DNA of 18,681 nt from DAIMZM01 sp036733985 (GTDB lineage: Bacteria; Bacillota; Dehalobacteriia; UBA4068): contig DAIMZM010000047.1 in NCBI GenBank assembly GCA_036733985.1, positions 1-18,681 on the forward strand, written 5' to 3'. Position 1 is the first letter of the stretch. Each line of letters starts with the position of its first letter. The notes beneath the pieces are model-generated. The model was not told the origin of the DNA. It saw nothing but the letters and a program-made list of their open reading frames with translations, and did not search any database. Shown here piece after piece: positions 1 to 6,727 of this stretch. Position numbers and translations under genes: made by a program.

Positions 1-1
1 G

Positions 2-370
2 AAGAAGACTATCGAAATCCGCAACCAGGGCGACAGCCTGCTCTACTCTGTGGACCGCTCCCTGAAGGATTTGGCGGAGAAGGTGCGGCCGGATGAGAAG
101 GAAGCGGTGGAAGCGGCCAAGAAGGAGCTTTCCGACGCTTTGGCCGGCGACGACACGGATCTGATCGACAGCAAGACCAAGGCCCTTTCCGAGGCCCTCT
201 ATAAGATCACCGAGCGTATTTATGGCGAGGCCGCGGCCCAGTCCCAGGCTGAGCAGCAGCAAAGCGGCAACCCCGGCTTTGAGGGCGAGCCCGGCGGCGG
301 CTTCAACCAGCAGCAGGGCGACGACTTCTACGACGCGGAATTCCACAACGTGGACGACGAGCACAAGTAA
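2..370 (+). CDS. dnaK: Molecular chaperone DnaK (Hsp70), C-terminal fragment
   Basis: This is the 3' end of dnaK; the 5' part lies outside the window. The open frame begins at base 2 and reads KKTIEIRNQGDSLLYSVDRS, the start of the helical lid region that follows the substrate-binding domain of Hsp70. It continues through a charged helical segment (LKDLAEKV, ALYKITERIYGEA). It ends in a Gln/Gly-rich linker and an acidic tail (DAEFHNVDDEHK), typical of bacterial DnaK C-termini, which end in EEVK- or VDDDK-like tails. DnaK is the cytoplasmic ATP-driven chaperone that works with DnaJ and GrpE. The dnaJ gene follows after 75 bases, the usual Bacillota arrangement. No GC-rich terminator is visible between them, so co-transcription is likely. 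Only about 122 residues are visible, but the identity is clear. Confidence 0.95.
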   Translation, partial: KKTIEIRNQGDSLLYSVDRSLKDLAEKVRPDEKEAVEAAKKELSDALAGDDTDLIDSKTKALSEALYKITERIYGEAAAQSQAEQQQSGNPGFEGEPGGGFNQQQGDDFYDAEFHNVDDEHK

Positions 371-445
371 GCGGTACGGCAGGAAAAATCCCAGGCAGGG
401 GCGGGTCCCCGTCCCTGCCTGATCACCTGGAAGTGACGAGGAACT

Positions 446-1588
446 ATGGCTGAGAAGAGAGATTACTATGAAGTTTTAGGCTTGGGCCGGAACGCCACGG
501 ACGAGGATATCAAAAAAGCCTATAAAAAGCTGGCCAAGCAATATCACCCGGATCTGAACCCGGACAGCAAAACAGCTGAGGAAAAATTCAAGGAGGTCAG
601 CGAGGCCTATTCCGTACTGTCCGATCCGGATGGCCGGGCCCGCTACGATCAGTTCGGACATAATGACCCTGGCGCCGGTTTCGGCGGGGGCAATCCTTTC
701 GGCAACGGCAATCCCTTTGGCGGGGGCAATCCTTTTGGCGGCGGCTTCGGCGATATCTTTGAAACCTTTTTCGGCGGCAGCTTCGGCGGCCAGCCCCAGC
801 GGGATCCTTCCGCCCCCCAGCGGGGCAATGATCTGCGCTTGGATCTGCAGATCTCCTTTGAGGAAGCTGCCAAAGGCCTGGAAAAGGAAGTTGTTGTCAA
901 CCGGATGGAAGCCTGCGAGACTTGCCATGGCAGCGGCGCCAAGTCCGGCAGCGGCCGGGAAACCTGCCAGCACTGCGGCGGCTCCGGCCGGATCCGCATC
1001 AATCAGACCACAGCCTTTGGCCAATTCCAAACCGTGCGCACCTGCCCCCATTGCGGCGGCAGCGGCAGCGTGATCAAAGAACCCTGCGGAACCTGCCAGG
1101 GCAGCGGACGGGTGCAGAAAAGCCGCAAACTGAAAGTGAATATTCCCGCCGGCGTGGATAACGGTTCCCGCCTGCGCATGCAGGGCGAGGGCGAAGGCGG
1201 CCTGAACGGCGGCCCTCCTGGGGACCTGTTCGTCTACATCAGCGTCAAGCCCCATAAATTGTTCAAGCGGGATGGAGATAATGTCTATCTGGAACAGCAT
1301 ATCTCCTTCTCCGAGGCGGCCTTGGGCGCGGAAATCGAGGTGCAGACCCTGGACGGCCCGGTGAAGCTGTCCATTCCCGAAGGCACCCAGACCGGCGCTA
1401 CCTTCCGCATGCGGGGCCGGGGTTTCCCAAAACTCCGGGGCTATGGCCGGGGCGATCAGCATGTGAAGGTCAAAGTGGTCACGCCTACCCGCCTCACCGA
1501 GCAGCAAAAAGATTTGCTGCGCCAGCTGGGCGATAGGCCCGGCGAAGGCGACGACCGCAAAGGATTCTTCGGCAAAATTTTTAAATAA
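446..1588 (+). CDS. dnaJ: Chaperone protein DnaJ (Hsp40, type I)
   Basis: A 380-residue type I Hsp40 co-chaperone that delivers substrates to DnaK and stimulates its ATPase. Domains in order: J domain at residues 5-70 with the HPD motif at 34-36; a Gly/Phe-rich region at about 75-115 holding three tandem NPFG-type units; a zinc-binding region with four CxxCxGxG motifs (Cys 157/160, 174/177, 200/203, 214/217); then C-terminal beta-sandwich substrate domains and a dimerisation tail. All eight zinc Cys are present, so the gene looks intact and full length. The start ATG is followed directly by the canonical J-domain opening (KRDYYEVLGL). The upstream GACGAGGAA is a modest ribosome binding site. 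It sits directly after dnaK, as expected for the hrcA-grpE-dnaK-dnaJ heat-shock operon. Confidence 0.97.
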   Translation: MAEKRDYYEVLGLGRNATDEDIKKAYKKLAKQYHPDLNPDSKTAEEKFKEVSEAYSVLSDPDGRARYDQFGHNDPGAGFGGGNPFGNGNPFGGGNPFGGGFGDIFETFFGGSFGGQPQRDPSAPQRGNDLRLDLQISFEEAAKGLEKEVVVNRMEACETCHGSGAKSGSGRETCQHCGGSGRIRINQTTAFGQFQTVRTCPHCGGSGSVIKEPCGTCQGSGRVQKSRKLKVNIPAGVDNGSRLRMQGEGEGGLNGGPPGDLFVYISVKPHKLFKRDGDNVYLEQHISFSEAALGAEIEVQTLDGPVKLSIPEGTQTGATFRMRGRGFPKLRGYGRGDQHVKVKVVTPTRLTEQQKDLLRQLGDRPGEGDDRKGFFGKIFK

Positions 1589-1762
1589 AGCCGGGATTTT
1601 AAAACCGTTCCATTTTCGTAAAAGAGGAACCGAGAAAACTTTAAAGGGCAGCTATGTTGCGGCTTTAAATAGGGCTTTTCTTTACCTTTATCTTTAATAT
1701 AAAAGATTTTAAGGTTTAAAAGCTAAAACCATTCTCTTTATTAAGAAACCGGAAACATTTAT

Positions 1763-1791
1763 TGAAGTAAACAGGTAACTTTAAATAAATT
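1763..1791 (+). promoter_or_regulatory. Possible sigma-A-type promoter upstream of prmA
   Basis: TTGAAG (1763-1768) and TAAATT (1786-1791) are separated by 17 bases. Each matches about four of six consensus positions. The -10 box lies inside the first inverted repeat of the AT-rich gap. In such AT-rich sequence chance matches are common, so this is only a candidate. Confidence 0.3.
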
Positions 1792-1798
1792 TAAAGTT
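1777..1798. repeat. Perfect inverted repeat (10 bp arms, 2-base centre)
   Basis: AACTTTAAAT (1777-1786) and ATTTAAAGTT (1789-1798) are exact reverse complements around AA. It lies 76 bases before the prmA start. With such a short centre it is better read as a protein-binding palindrome in DNA than as a strong RNA hairpin, since all arm pairs but two are A-T. Confidence 0.65.
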
Positions 1799-1804
1799 CT
1801 TTTG

Positions 1805-1828
1805 CTTCTTTTCTTACAAGAAAAGAAG
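1805..1828. repeat. Perfect inverted repeat (11 bp arms, 2-base centre)
   Basis: CTTCTTTTCTT (1805-1815) and AAGAAAAGAAG (1818-1828) are exact reverse complements around AC. It starts only six bases after the preceding inverted repeat and lies 46 bases before the prmA start. No T-run follows, so it is not a convincing intrinsic terminator. It may be an operator or a leader hairpin. Confidence 0.65.
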
Positions 1829-1874
1829 GGTTTTAAAGCTTTGAAAACGCATTCGCTACCCTGGAGGACAAGCC

Positions 1875-2828
1875 ATGCCTAATTATATCAAGATCACCGT
1901 GGCTGCCCCGGCCGCTTATGAGGAGCCCTTGACCATGCTGATGCTGGAGCAGGGGGCGGCCGGGGTGGCCATTGACGACCCGGCCCTGATCAAAGCCCAT
2001 CTGGAAGCCGGGGACTGGGATGCTTCCGTTTTTGACGGCCAGGACATCGCCACCGGCGTTGTTACGCTGTCCTGCCTGCTGGCCGGGGAGGTAGCCGCTG
2101 CTCAGCCCCTCTTGAACGCTGTGGCAGCGTTTTCCCGGAAAGAAGGCCTGGCGCTGCGGCCCCTGACGGAGCCCCTGCCGGATCAGGATTGGCAAAGCGC
2201 CTGGAAAGAAGCCTTTCAGCCCCTGCTGATTGGGGAAAAGCTGTTTATCCGGCCTTATTGGGATATGACGCCGGTACCGGAAGGCCGGGTGGCGGTGACC
2301 ATTGATCCGGGCATGGCTTTCGGCACCGGCGACCATGCCTCCACGGCCATGGTTTTGGAAATGGTGGAGGAATACCTGGAGCCCGGAGGCAGGATCGTCG
2401 ATTTCGGCTGCGGCAGCGGCATCCTGGGCCTGGCCGGCATGGCCCTGGGCGCGTCCTCGGTCAGCGCCGTGGATATCGACCCGGTCTGCGCTGATTCCGT
2501 GGCCCGGCATCGGCAGCTGAACCAGGTGGCTGAGGCGGATTTTGAATTCCTCCTAGGCGATATCCTGGTGGATGAAAAGCTCCAGCGTAAGCTGAGAAGG
2601 GATAAAGGCCAGCTGGTGCTGGCCAATATTAATGGCGGGGTGGTTTTCGACCTGGCCCTGATCGTGGGCAGGTTCATCCGGCCCGGGGGCCTGTTCCTTT
2701 GCTCCGGCATCCTTGCCGAAAAGGGCGGGGAAATCGCCGGCCGCCTGGTTTCCTGCGGCTTGACCATCCTGAAAAGCCGGGAGCGGGAGGGCTGGTGCGC
2801 CTTTGCCGCCACACCTTCTTATGAATAA
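1875..2828 (+). CDS. prmA: Ribosomal protein L11 methyltransferase PrmA
   Basis: A 317-residue S-adenosylmethionine-dependent methyltransferase; family members trimethylate ribosomal protein L11. The N-terminal substrate-recognition domain covers about residues 1-110, and the Rossmann-fold catalytic domain follows. Visible motifs are DPGMAFGTGDHAST (144-157, family form DPG.AFGTG.H.TT), VDFGCGSGILGLAG (175-188, the cofactor-binding loop), AVDIDP (198-203) and LANING (249-254, usually ANIL). GGAGG at 1862-1866 stands eight bases before the ATG, which fixes the start. Placement after dnaJ is a well-known Bacillota gene order, although here an AT-rich gap separates the two. Its 3' end overlaps the mtaB start by eight bases, pointing to translational coupling. 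No key motif is missing. Confidence 0.95.
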   Translation: MPNYIKITVAAPAAYEEPLTMLMLEQGAAGVAIDDPALIKAHLEAGDWDASVFDGQDIATGVVTLSCLLAGEVAAAQPLLNAVAAFSRKEGLALRPLTEPLPDQDWQSAWKEAFQPLLIGEKLFIRPYWDMTPVPEGRVAVTIDPGMAFGTGDHASTAMVLEMVEEYLEPGGRIVDFGCGSGILGLAGMALGASSVSAVDIDPVCADSVARHRQLNQVAEADFEFLLGDILVDEKLQRKLRRDKGQLVLANINGGVVFDLALIVGRFIRPGGLFLCSGILAEKGGEIAGRLVSCGLTILKSREREGWCAFAATPSYE

Positions 2829-4116
2829 TACGTTCTGCATCTATAATTTAGGCTGCAAGGTCAACCAGGAGGAAGGGGGCGCCCTGGCCGGGCTGTTCCT
2901 GGCCCAGGGCTGGCGGCAGGGGGAGCCGGGTCAGGCGGGGCTGATCGTGATCAATACCTGCACCGTTACCCGGATCGCGGATAAAAAAGACCGGAATCTG
3001 ATCCGCCGCCTGCGCCGGGACTACCCCGCCGCCATCCTGGCGGTCTGCGGCTGCTATGTGCAGCGGGACGCGGAAGCTGTCCAGGCCTTGGGGGCGGATA
3101 TTCTCTGCGGCGTGGACGACCGGGCCCATCTGCCTGAGCTGGTGGCCCAATACCGGGCGGAAGGACGGCCCCTGCGGGCGGTGGGGGATATCCGGCAAGC
3201 CGGCAGTTTCCGCCGAATCGGCCCAGGCAGCCGCCAGGAGCGGGCCAGGGCTTATCTGAAGGTGGAGGATGGCTGCGACCAGTTTTGCCATTATTGCATC
3301 ATCCCCCATGTACGGGGGCCGGTGCGCAGCCTGCCTTTAACCGAGGCCGTGGCCCAGGCCCAAGATCTGATCGCTTCCGGTCACCAGGAGCTGGTGCTTT
3401 CCGGCATCCATATCGGCGCTTACGGCCAGGATCTGCCCCCGGGCCAGGATTTACCGGCCCTGATCGGGGCTATTTGCGGTTTGCCGGGCCTGCTGCGGCT
3501 GCGCCTGGGCAGCCTGGAGCCTCATCAGTTCAGCCGAGACCTGCTGCACACCCTGGAACGGGAGCCTAAGCTGTGCCCTCATCTGCATATCCCCCTGCAA
3601 TCCGGCTGCGACCGCACCTTAACGGCTATGGGCCGCCGCTATACCGCGGCGGATTATGCCCGGCTGCTCCGGGATCTGCGGCAGCGCCTGGGAGATCCGG
3701 CCATTACCAGCGATGTGATGGTAGGTTATCCTGGGGAAAGCCAGGCGGACTTCGCGGCCAGCCGGGATTTTTGCCAGGAGATGGGCTTTGCCGCCCTGCA
3801 TGTGTTCCCCTATTCCCGGCGGGAAGGCACCCCGGCGGCCCAGGCCCCGGGACAGCTGCCCCAGGCGGTCAAAGCGGAGCGGGCAGGGGAGCTGACTGCC
3901 GCGGGGGAGGCCATGACCCAGGCTTATATCAGCCGCTATCTGGGCCAAACCCTGACCTTGCTGGCGGAGGAAATAGAAGACGGCTATAGCAAGGGCCATA
4001 GCGGCAATTATATTATGCTTTATCTGCCAGGCGGGGATTTGCAGCCGGGAGCGGCCCGGGAAGTCCGGGCCACGGCTTTGTTCCGCCAGGGCTTGCTGGT
4101 AGAAACCCTGTCCTGA
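2821..4116 (+). CDS. mtaB: tRNA t6A37 methylthiotransferase MtaB (radical SAM)
   Basis: A 431-residue radical SAM enzyme of the MiaB/MtaB family, which adds a methylthio group to t6A at position 37 of tRNAs reading ANN codons. The N-terminal UPF0004 domain carries its cluster ligands Cys12 (LGCKVNQ), Cys47 (NTCTVT) and Cys78 (GCYVQ). The radical SAM core has CDQFCHYC (Cys152, 156, 159), followed by IIPHVRGPVRS. The last roughly 65 residues fit a TRAM-type RNA-binding domain. I chose the ATG at 2821 because it places LGCKVNQ at the usual distance from the N-terminus. An upstream ATG at 2803 would add six residues and has no better ribosome binding site. The eight-base overlap with prmA suggests coupled translation. 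LGCKVNQ and the gene order favour MtaB over MiaB or RimO. Confidence 0.92.
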   Translation: MNNTFCIYNLGCKVNQEEGGALAGLFLAQGWRQGEPGQAGLIVINTCTVTRIADKKDRNLIRRLRRDYPAAILAVCGCYVQRDAEAVQALGADILCGVDDRAHLPELVAQYRAEGRPLRAVGDIRQAGSFRRIGPGSRQERARAYLKVEDGCDQFCHYCIIPHVRGPVRSLPLTEAVAQAQDLIASGHQELVLSGIHIGAYGQDLPPGQDLPALIGAICGLPGLLRLRLGSLEPHQFSRDLLHTLEREPKLCPHLHIPLQSGCDRTLTAMGRRYTAADYARLLRDLRQRLGDPAITSDVMVGYPGESQADFAASRDFCQEMGFAALHVFPYSRREGTPAAQAPGQLPQAVKAERAGELTAAGEAMTQAYISRYLGQTLTLLAEEIEDGYSKGHSGNYIMLYLPGGDLQPGAAREVRATALFRQGLLVETLS

Positions 4117-4145
4117 TGGGGGTTCTCAGGGGAAAGGAGCGTTTT

Positions 4146-4559
4146 ATGGGCAAAATCGTGGTCATCGACGGCCAGGGCGGCAGCCTGGGCAAGGCTGTGA
4201 TCGAGCAGATCAAAAAAGTCCTGCCCGGCACGGCGGTGCTGGCTATCGGCACCAATAGCATTGCCACGGCAGCCATGCTGAAAGGGGGGGCCGCCGCCGG
4301 GGCCACCGGGGAAAACCCGGTGCTGGTCAATTGCCGGGACGCGGATTATATCATCGGCCCGGTGGGCATCCTGGCTGCCGACGCCCTGCTGGGGGAGATC
4401 ACCCCGGCCATGGCCCAGGCCGTGGGCGGCAGCCCGGCCTTAAAGCTGCTGATCCCGGTGAATAAATGCCAAATCCATATTGCCGGTCAAAACAACCTGG
4501 CTTACGGCGACTATGTCCGCCTGGTAGTGGAGGAGCTGAAAAAGCAATTGGAGCGATAA
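4146..4559 (+). CDS. DUF3842 family protein, function unknown
   Basis: A 137-residue soluble protein of the DUF3842 family, found mainly in clostridia. Its biochemical role is not known to me. It opens with a nucleotide-binding-like strand and glycine loop (KIVVIDGQGGSLGKAV). Family-typical segments AIGTNSIATAAML, GATGENPV and IGPVGILAADALLGEITPAMA follow, then IPVNKC near residue 107. The start at 4146 is set by AAAGGAG (4133-4139) six bases upstream; the ATG at 4116, fused to the mtaB stop, has no such site and would add ten unlikely residues. It lies 29 bases after mtaB, so it probably closes the prmA-mtaB operon. The Rossmann-like start suggests binding of a nucleotide or cofactor, which is inference. 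The gene looks complete. Confidence 0.85.
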   Translation: MGKIVVIDGQGGSLGKAVIEQIKKVLPGTAVLAIGTNSIATAAMLKGGAAAGATGENPVLVNCRDADYIIGPVGILAADALLGEITPAMAQAVGGSPALKLLIPVNKCQIHIAGQNNLAYGDYVRLVVEELKKQLER

Positions 4560-4575
4560 AACCGGTTGCTTTTTT
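4539..4575 (+). terminator. Intrinsic terminator overlapping the DUF3842 stop codon
   Basis: AAAAAGCAATTGG (4539-4551) pairs with CCGGTTGCTTTTT (4562-4574) through 11 Watson-Crick and two G-U pairs, with a 10-base loop and a run of six T. The left arm is the last codons of the gene, and its TAA stop (4557-4559) lies in the loop. It probably ends the prmA-mtaB-DUF3842 transcript. Confidence 0.75.
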
Positions 4576-4590
4576 AAATAATGACGGAAC

Positions 4591-4620
4591 TTGGCTAAAA
4601 CAGGGCTGAATGCATATAAT
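4591..4620 (+). promoter_or_regulatory. Sigma-A-type promoter of the OsmC-family gene
   Basis: TTGGCT (4591-4596) and a perfect TATAAT (4615-4620) are 18 bases apart. They lie directly downstream of the preceding terminator and 32 bases before the start codon. This indicates that the OsmC-family gene is transcribed on its own. Confidence 0.7.
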
Positions 4621-4651
4621 AGTCCAAATATTAAACCAAGGAGGCATCTCG

Positions 4652-5092
4652 ATGCTAACCACTTTTAAAGCCACCGCCGTTAAGCTTGCCGAAGGCATGC
4701 AGGTGGAGGCGGCAGCCCGGGGATTCAAAATTATTTTGGACGAGCCTAAGGATTTAGGCGGCACTGATGTGGGGATGAATCCGGTGGAAGCGGTGCTTTG
4801 CGCTTTAGGCGCCTGCCAGGCCATTGTGGCCGCGGCTTTCGCCCAGGCCAGGTCCTTTGCCTATGAATCCGTTTCTGTGGAGCTGGCAGGGGATTTGGAT
4901 CCGGACGGCTTTCTCGGCAAGGCCGATGTGCGGAACGGCTTCCAGGAGATCCGCTATACCATCCGCTTCAAAACCGGCGAAAGCCTTGAAAAGGCCGAGG
5001 AATTCGCGGCTTTCATTGAGGAACGCTGCCCAGTGGCGGATTGCCTGGCCAATGGGGTCAAGCTGGTGCGGGACCGGGTGGTCGTGGACTGA
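4652..5092 (+). CDS. OsmC/Ohr-family (YhfA-like) protein
   Basis: A 146-residue member of the OsmC/Ohr superfamily of thiol-dependent hydroperoxide reductases and related proteins. The two characteristic Cys are Cys55 in ALGACQ and Cys126 in ERCPVADC. The family segments DEPKDLGGTDVGMNPVEAVL (30-49) and the C-terminal CPV-x-D-L-like region are clear. The overall form is closer to the YhfA-like OsmC branch than to Ohr, so a peroxidase role should be treated as likely but unproven. AAGGAGG at 4638-4644 is seven bases before the ATG at 4652, which I prefer to the in-frame ATG at 4610 lying within the -10 region. It is a single-gene unit with its own promoter and terminator. Members act in the cytoplasm in oxidative or thiol stress. 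Confidence 0.9.
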   Translation: MLTTFKATAVKLAEGMQVEAAARGFKIILDEPKDLGGTDVGMNPVEAVLCALGACQAIVAAAFAQARSFAYESVSVELAGDLDPDGFLGKADVRNGFQEIRYTIRFKTGESLEKAEEFAAFIEERCPVADCLANGVKLVRDRVVVD

Positions 5093-5127
5093 AGCCCGGC
5101 CTCGCCGCCGGATGTCACGGCTCAGAT

Positions 5128-5158
5128 AATAAAAAGCGGCTAACCGCCGCTTTTTATT
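5128..5158. terminator. Bidirectional intrinsic terminator
   Basis: AAAAAGCGGC (5131-5140) and GCCGCTTTTT (5146-5155) form a perfect ten-base-pair stem with loop TAACC, extended by three A-T pairs on the outside. T-runs exist on both strands. It serves the OsmC-family gene on the plus strand and the YkvI-like gene on the minus strand, whose TAA stop (5154-5156) lies in the stem base. Confidence 0.9.
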
Positions 5159-6227
5159 TTTGCCGCCCCCAGGCTTTGCGCCTCAGCCGGGTGAGAATCA
5201 GGCCGGACAGCAGGATCAGCCCGGCGTAGCCGATCAAGGGGTAGAGGACTTTCACCAGATTGGAAAAGCCGAATTGGCTGGCCAGCAAAGCCAAAAGGGT
5301 CATGGCCAGCACCAGCAGCTTCCCGGTCCGCCCGGGCTTTTCCAGATCCACAAAGCGGGTGGCAAAGCCGTAAAGAGCGCTGACCGCGGTGGTATAAACC
5401 TCGGCGATCAGCACCAGGGCAAACCAATATTGCAGCAGAGGCGAGATCATGCCCGCGATCTGCATCATCGGCACTTCCAATAGGGCAGCCTGCTGATAAT
5501 AGGCCGCAATGGCCAGGCAGATCATGAAGGCCGCCGCCCCCAGGCCCAGGCCGCCCCAGATTGCCCCGGCTTTTACCGCCCTCCGGCCCGCGGCATGGGC
5601 CCCCAGGGGGCCCAGTACGGCAATGGATAGGATCAGATTATAGGAGACGTAGAGCAGGGCGGACAGCAGCCAGTGATCGAACAGGGCGTTCTGCCTGGCA
5701 GCGGGGGGGATAACGGAGAAATCCGGCCGGGCCTGGCAGAGCGCGGCCAAGCTGGTCCCGGCCACGGAGAGGATGAGGAAAGGCACCACATAGCTGATGG
5801 AATTGATCACGGTATGGATGCCCCGCAGCACCGTAGCGGCGGCCAGCGCCCCCATGATGAAGCAGCCGGCCAGGGGCGGCCAGCCGAACTGCTGGGCCGT
5901 CAAGGCGCCGGAGCCCGCCAGCATGGTGGTGAAAGCGCCGAACAAAAAAAATACGGTCAGCCAGTCGATGAGCCTGCCCAGGAAAGGGCCGGCGCTGTAG
6001 CGGATGATTTCCTGATGGGAGCGGGCGCTGAGTATGCGGCCCAGATCAATGACCAGATAGCCGAAAACGGCAAAAAGCAGACTGGTTAAAACCAGGCCCG
6101 CCAGGCCTTTTATGCCGAAATTAGCAAAAAACTGCAGAATTTCCTGGCCCGTGGCAAAGCCCGCCCCCACTACGGTGCCGATATAGGTGGCCGCCACCTT
6201 AAAGGTGGAAACACCGCCCTTTTCCAT
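5154..6227 (-). CDS. YkvI-like integral membrane transporter
   Basis: A 357-residue polytopic membrane protein of the YkvI family, related to APC-superfamily (LeuT-fold) amino acid permeases. The N-terminal hallmark YIGTVVGAGFATGQEILQFF contains the broken first helix with its Gly-rich substrate-site loop. About ten hydrophobic segments follow, for example GLVLTSLLFAVFGYLVIDLG, FFLFGAFTTMLAGSG and LVLAMTLLALLASQFGF. The substrate is unknown. The start at 6227 is supported by GGAGG (6236-6240) eight bases upstream; a longer TTG-initiated form from 6275 would run through the inverted repeat region and is less likely. The gene is alone on the minus strand with its own terminator. A 27-base inverted repeat upstream may be its operator. 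Confidence 0.85.
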   Translation of the reverse strand: MEKGGVSTFKVAATYIGTVVGAGFATGQEILQFFANFGIKGLAGLVLTSLLFAVFGYLVIDLGRILSARSHQEIIRYSAGPFLGRLIDWLTVFFLFGAFTTMLAGSGALTAQQFGWPPLAGCFIMGALAAATVLRGIHTVINSISYVVPFLILSVAGTSLAALCQARPDFSVIPPAARQNALFDHWLLSALLYVSYNLILSIAVLGPLGAHAAGRRAVKAGAIWGGLGLGAAAFMICLAIAAYYQQAALLEVPMMQIAGMISPLLQYWFALVLIAEVYTTAVSALYGFATRFVDLEKPGRTGKLLVLAMTLLALLASQFGFSNLVKVLYPLIGYAGLILLSGLILTRLRRKAWGRQK

Positions 6228-6262
6228 CCGCCGTTCCTCCACTGCCGTTTTTTCCAGCCCAT

Positions 6263-6289
6263 CATATACAGCCAATAATCATGTATATG
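6263..6289. promoter_or_regulatory. Operator-like inverted repeat upstream of the YkvI-like gene
   Basis: CATATACA (6263-6270) and TGTATATG (6282-6289) are exact reverse complements with an 11-base spacer, so half-site centres are 19 bases apart, about two helical turns. It lies 36 bases before the start codon of the minus-strand gene, where a promoter and repressor site would be expected. On the minus strand TGTATATGAT may also serve as a -10 region. The regulator is unknown. Confidence 0.5.
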
Positions 6290-6337
6290 CCGGGGCCTTG
6301 CCGGTCATCCTTCTTTTTGCCAGCCCCTGGCCGGCAC

Positions 6338-6364
6338 AAAAAAAGCCGCTTATCCGGCGGCTTT
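6338..6364 (-). terminator. Intrinsic terminator of the DUF1540 gene
   Basis: AAAGCCGC (6342-6349) pairs with GCGGCTTT (6357-6364) across a seven-base loop. The A-run at 6338-6344 gives a T7 tract on the minus strand. It lies 43 bases after the DUF1540 stop codon on that strand. Confidence 0.8.
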
Positions 6365-6382
6365 AGCGGTTTCATTATGTAT

Positions 6383-6400
6383 GGGCGGCCCGTGCCGCCC
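6383..6400. repeat. GC-rich hairpin just after the DUF1540 gene
   Basis: GGGCGGC (6383-6389) and GCCGCCC (6394-6400) form a perfect seven-base-pair stem with a four-base loop, six bases past the DUF1540 stop codon. It has no T-run of its own. It may stabilise the mRNA 3' end in front of the true terminator. Confidence 0.55.
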
Positions 6401-6406
6401 CCTGCC

Positions 6407-6580
6407 TTAGCTCATGTGCTGCCCACTGTCCCCTCTCTGAACGAAGGTTTTGCACTCAGTGTCAGAGCTTGTCTTTACATTTTTACTGTTGCAACAGGAG
6501 CGCACTTCGATTTCGGAGGCCTCGCAAAGATCATTGGCATAATAGTGGCACTCCTCTACCAGGCATTTAATTTTTGACAT
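6407..6580 (-). CDS. Small Cys-rich DUF1540 protein
   Basis: A 57-residue protein that begins MSKIKCLVEECHYYANDL and contains the DUF1540 pattern: IKC-x4-C, a further Cys in LCEASEIEV, a CC pair, and SSDTECKTFV near the C-terminus. The Cys arrangement (residues 6, 11, 19, 29, 30, 43) suggests metal or cluster binding, which is inference; the function of the family is unknown to me. The start is fixed by an exceptionally strong ribosome binding site, AAGGAGGTG (complement of 6591-6599), slightly far (about 11 bases) from the ATG. Length matches other single-repeat DUF1540 proteins. It is divergent from the ferredoxin/ASKHA gene and has its own terminator, so it is a short single-gene transcript. 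Confidence 0.85.
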   Translation of the reverse strand: MSKIKCLVEECHYYANDLCEASEIEVRSCCNSKNVKTSSDTECKTFVQRGDSGQHMS

Positions 6581-6727
6581 TCCTTTCGGTCACCTCCTTC
6601 GCCACTATTATTCCCGGCAATTTTGATCTTAAACATCCGCTTCCTAGAGAAATGCAAAAGGTATTGGCGAAACAGCGTAGAAAAATATGGATGTCGAATA
6701 AACAAAAATTTGGATTTGGAGCCGGCT

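Larger units (their letters stand above)
1589..1874. other. AT-rich intergenic region between dnaJ and prmA
   Basis: This 286-base gap is strikingly rich in A and T, while both flanking genes are GC-rich. TTTAAA occurs about seven times, several times inside inverted repeats. No reading frame with a ribosome binding site is visible, and I see no GC-rich hairpin with a U-tract that would end the dnaK-dnaJ transcript. The last part carries GGAGG at 1862-1866, the ribosome binding site of prmA. The gap could hold a promoter for prmA or regulatory RNA structure. It has no recognisable known riboswitch or RNA family by eye. Confidence 0.6.

Noticed and set aside
476..1507. Long open frame (343 codons) on the minus strand opposite dnaJ
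   Set aside because: It is the shadow of a certain dnaJ gene in GC-rich sequence, with no ribosome site and an Ala/Gly-rich composition typical of antisense frames.
1640..1670. Possible terminator after dnaJ around TTTAAAGGGCAGC and GCGGCTTTAAA
   Set aside because: The arms match only at TTTAAAG/CTTTAAA with a poorly paired interior, and no T-run follows at the right place.
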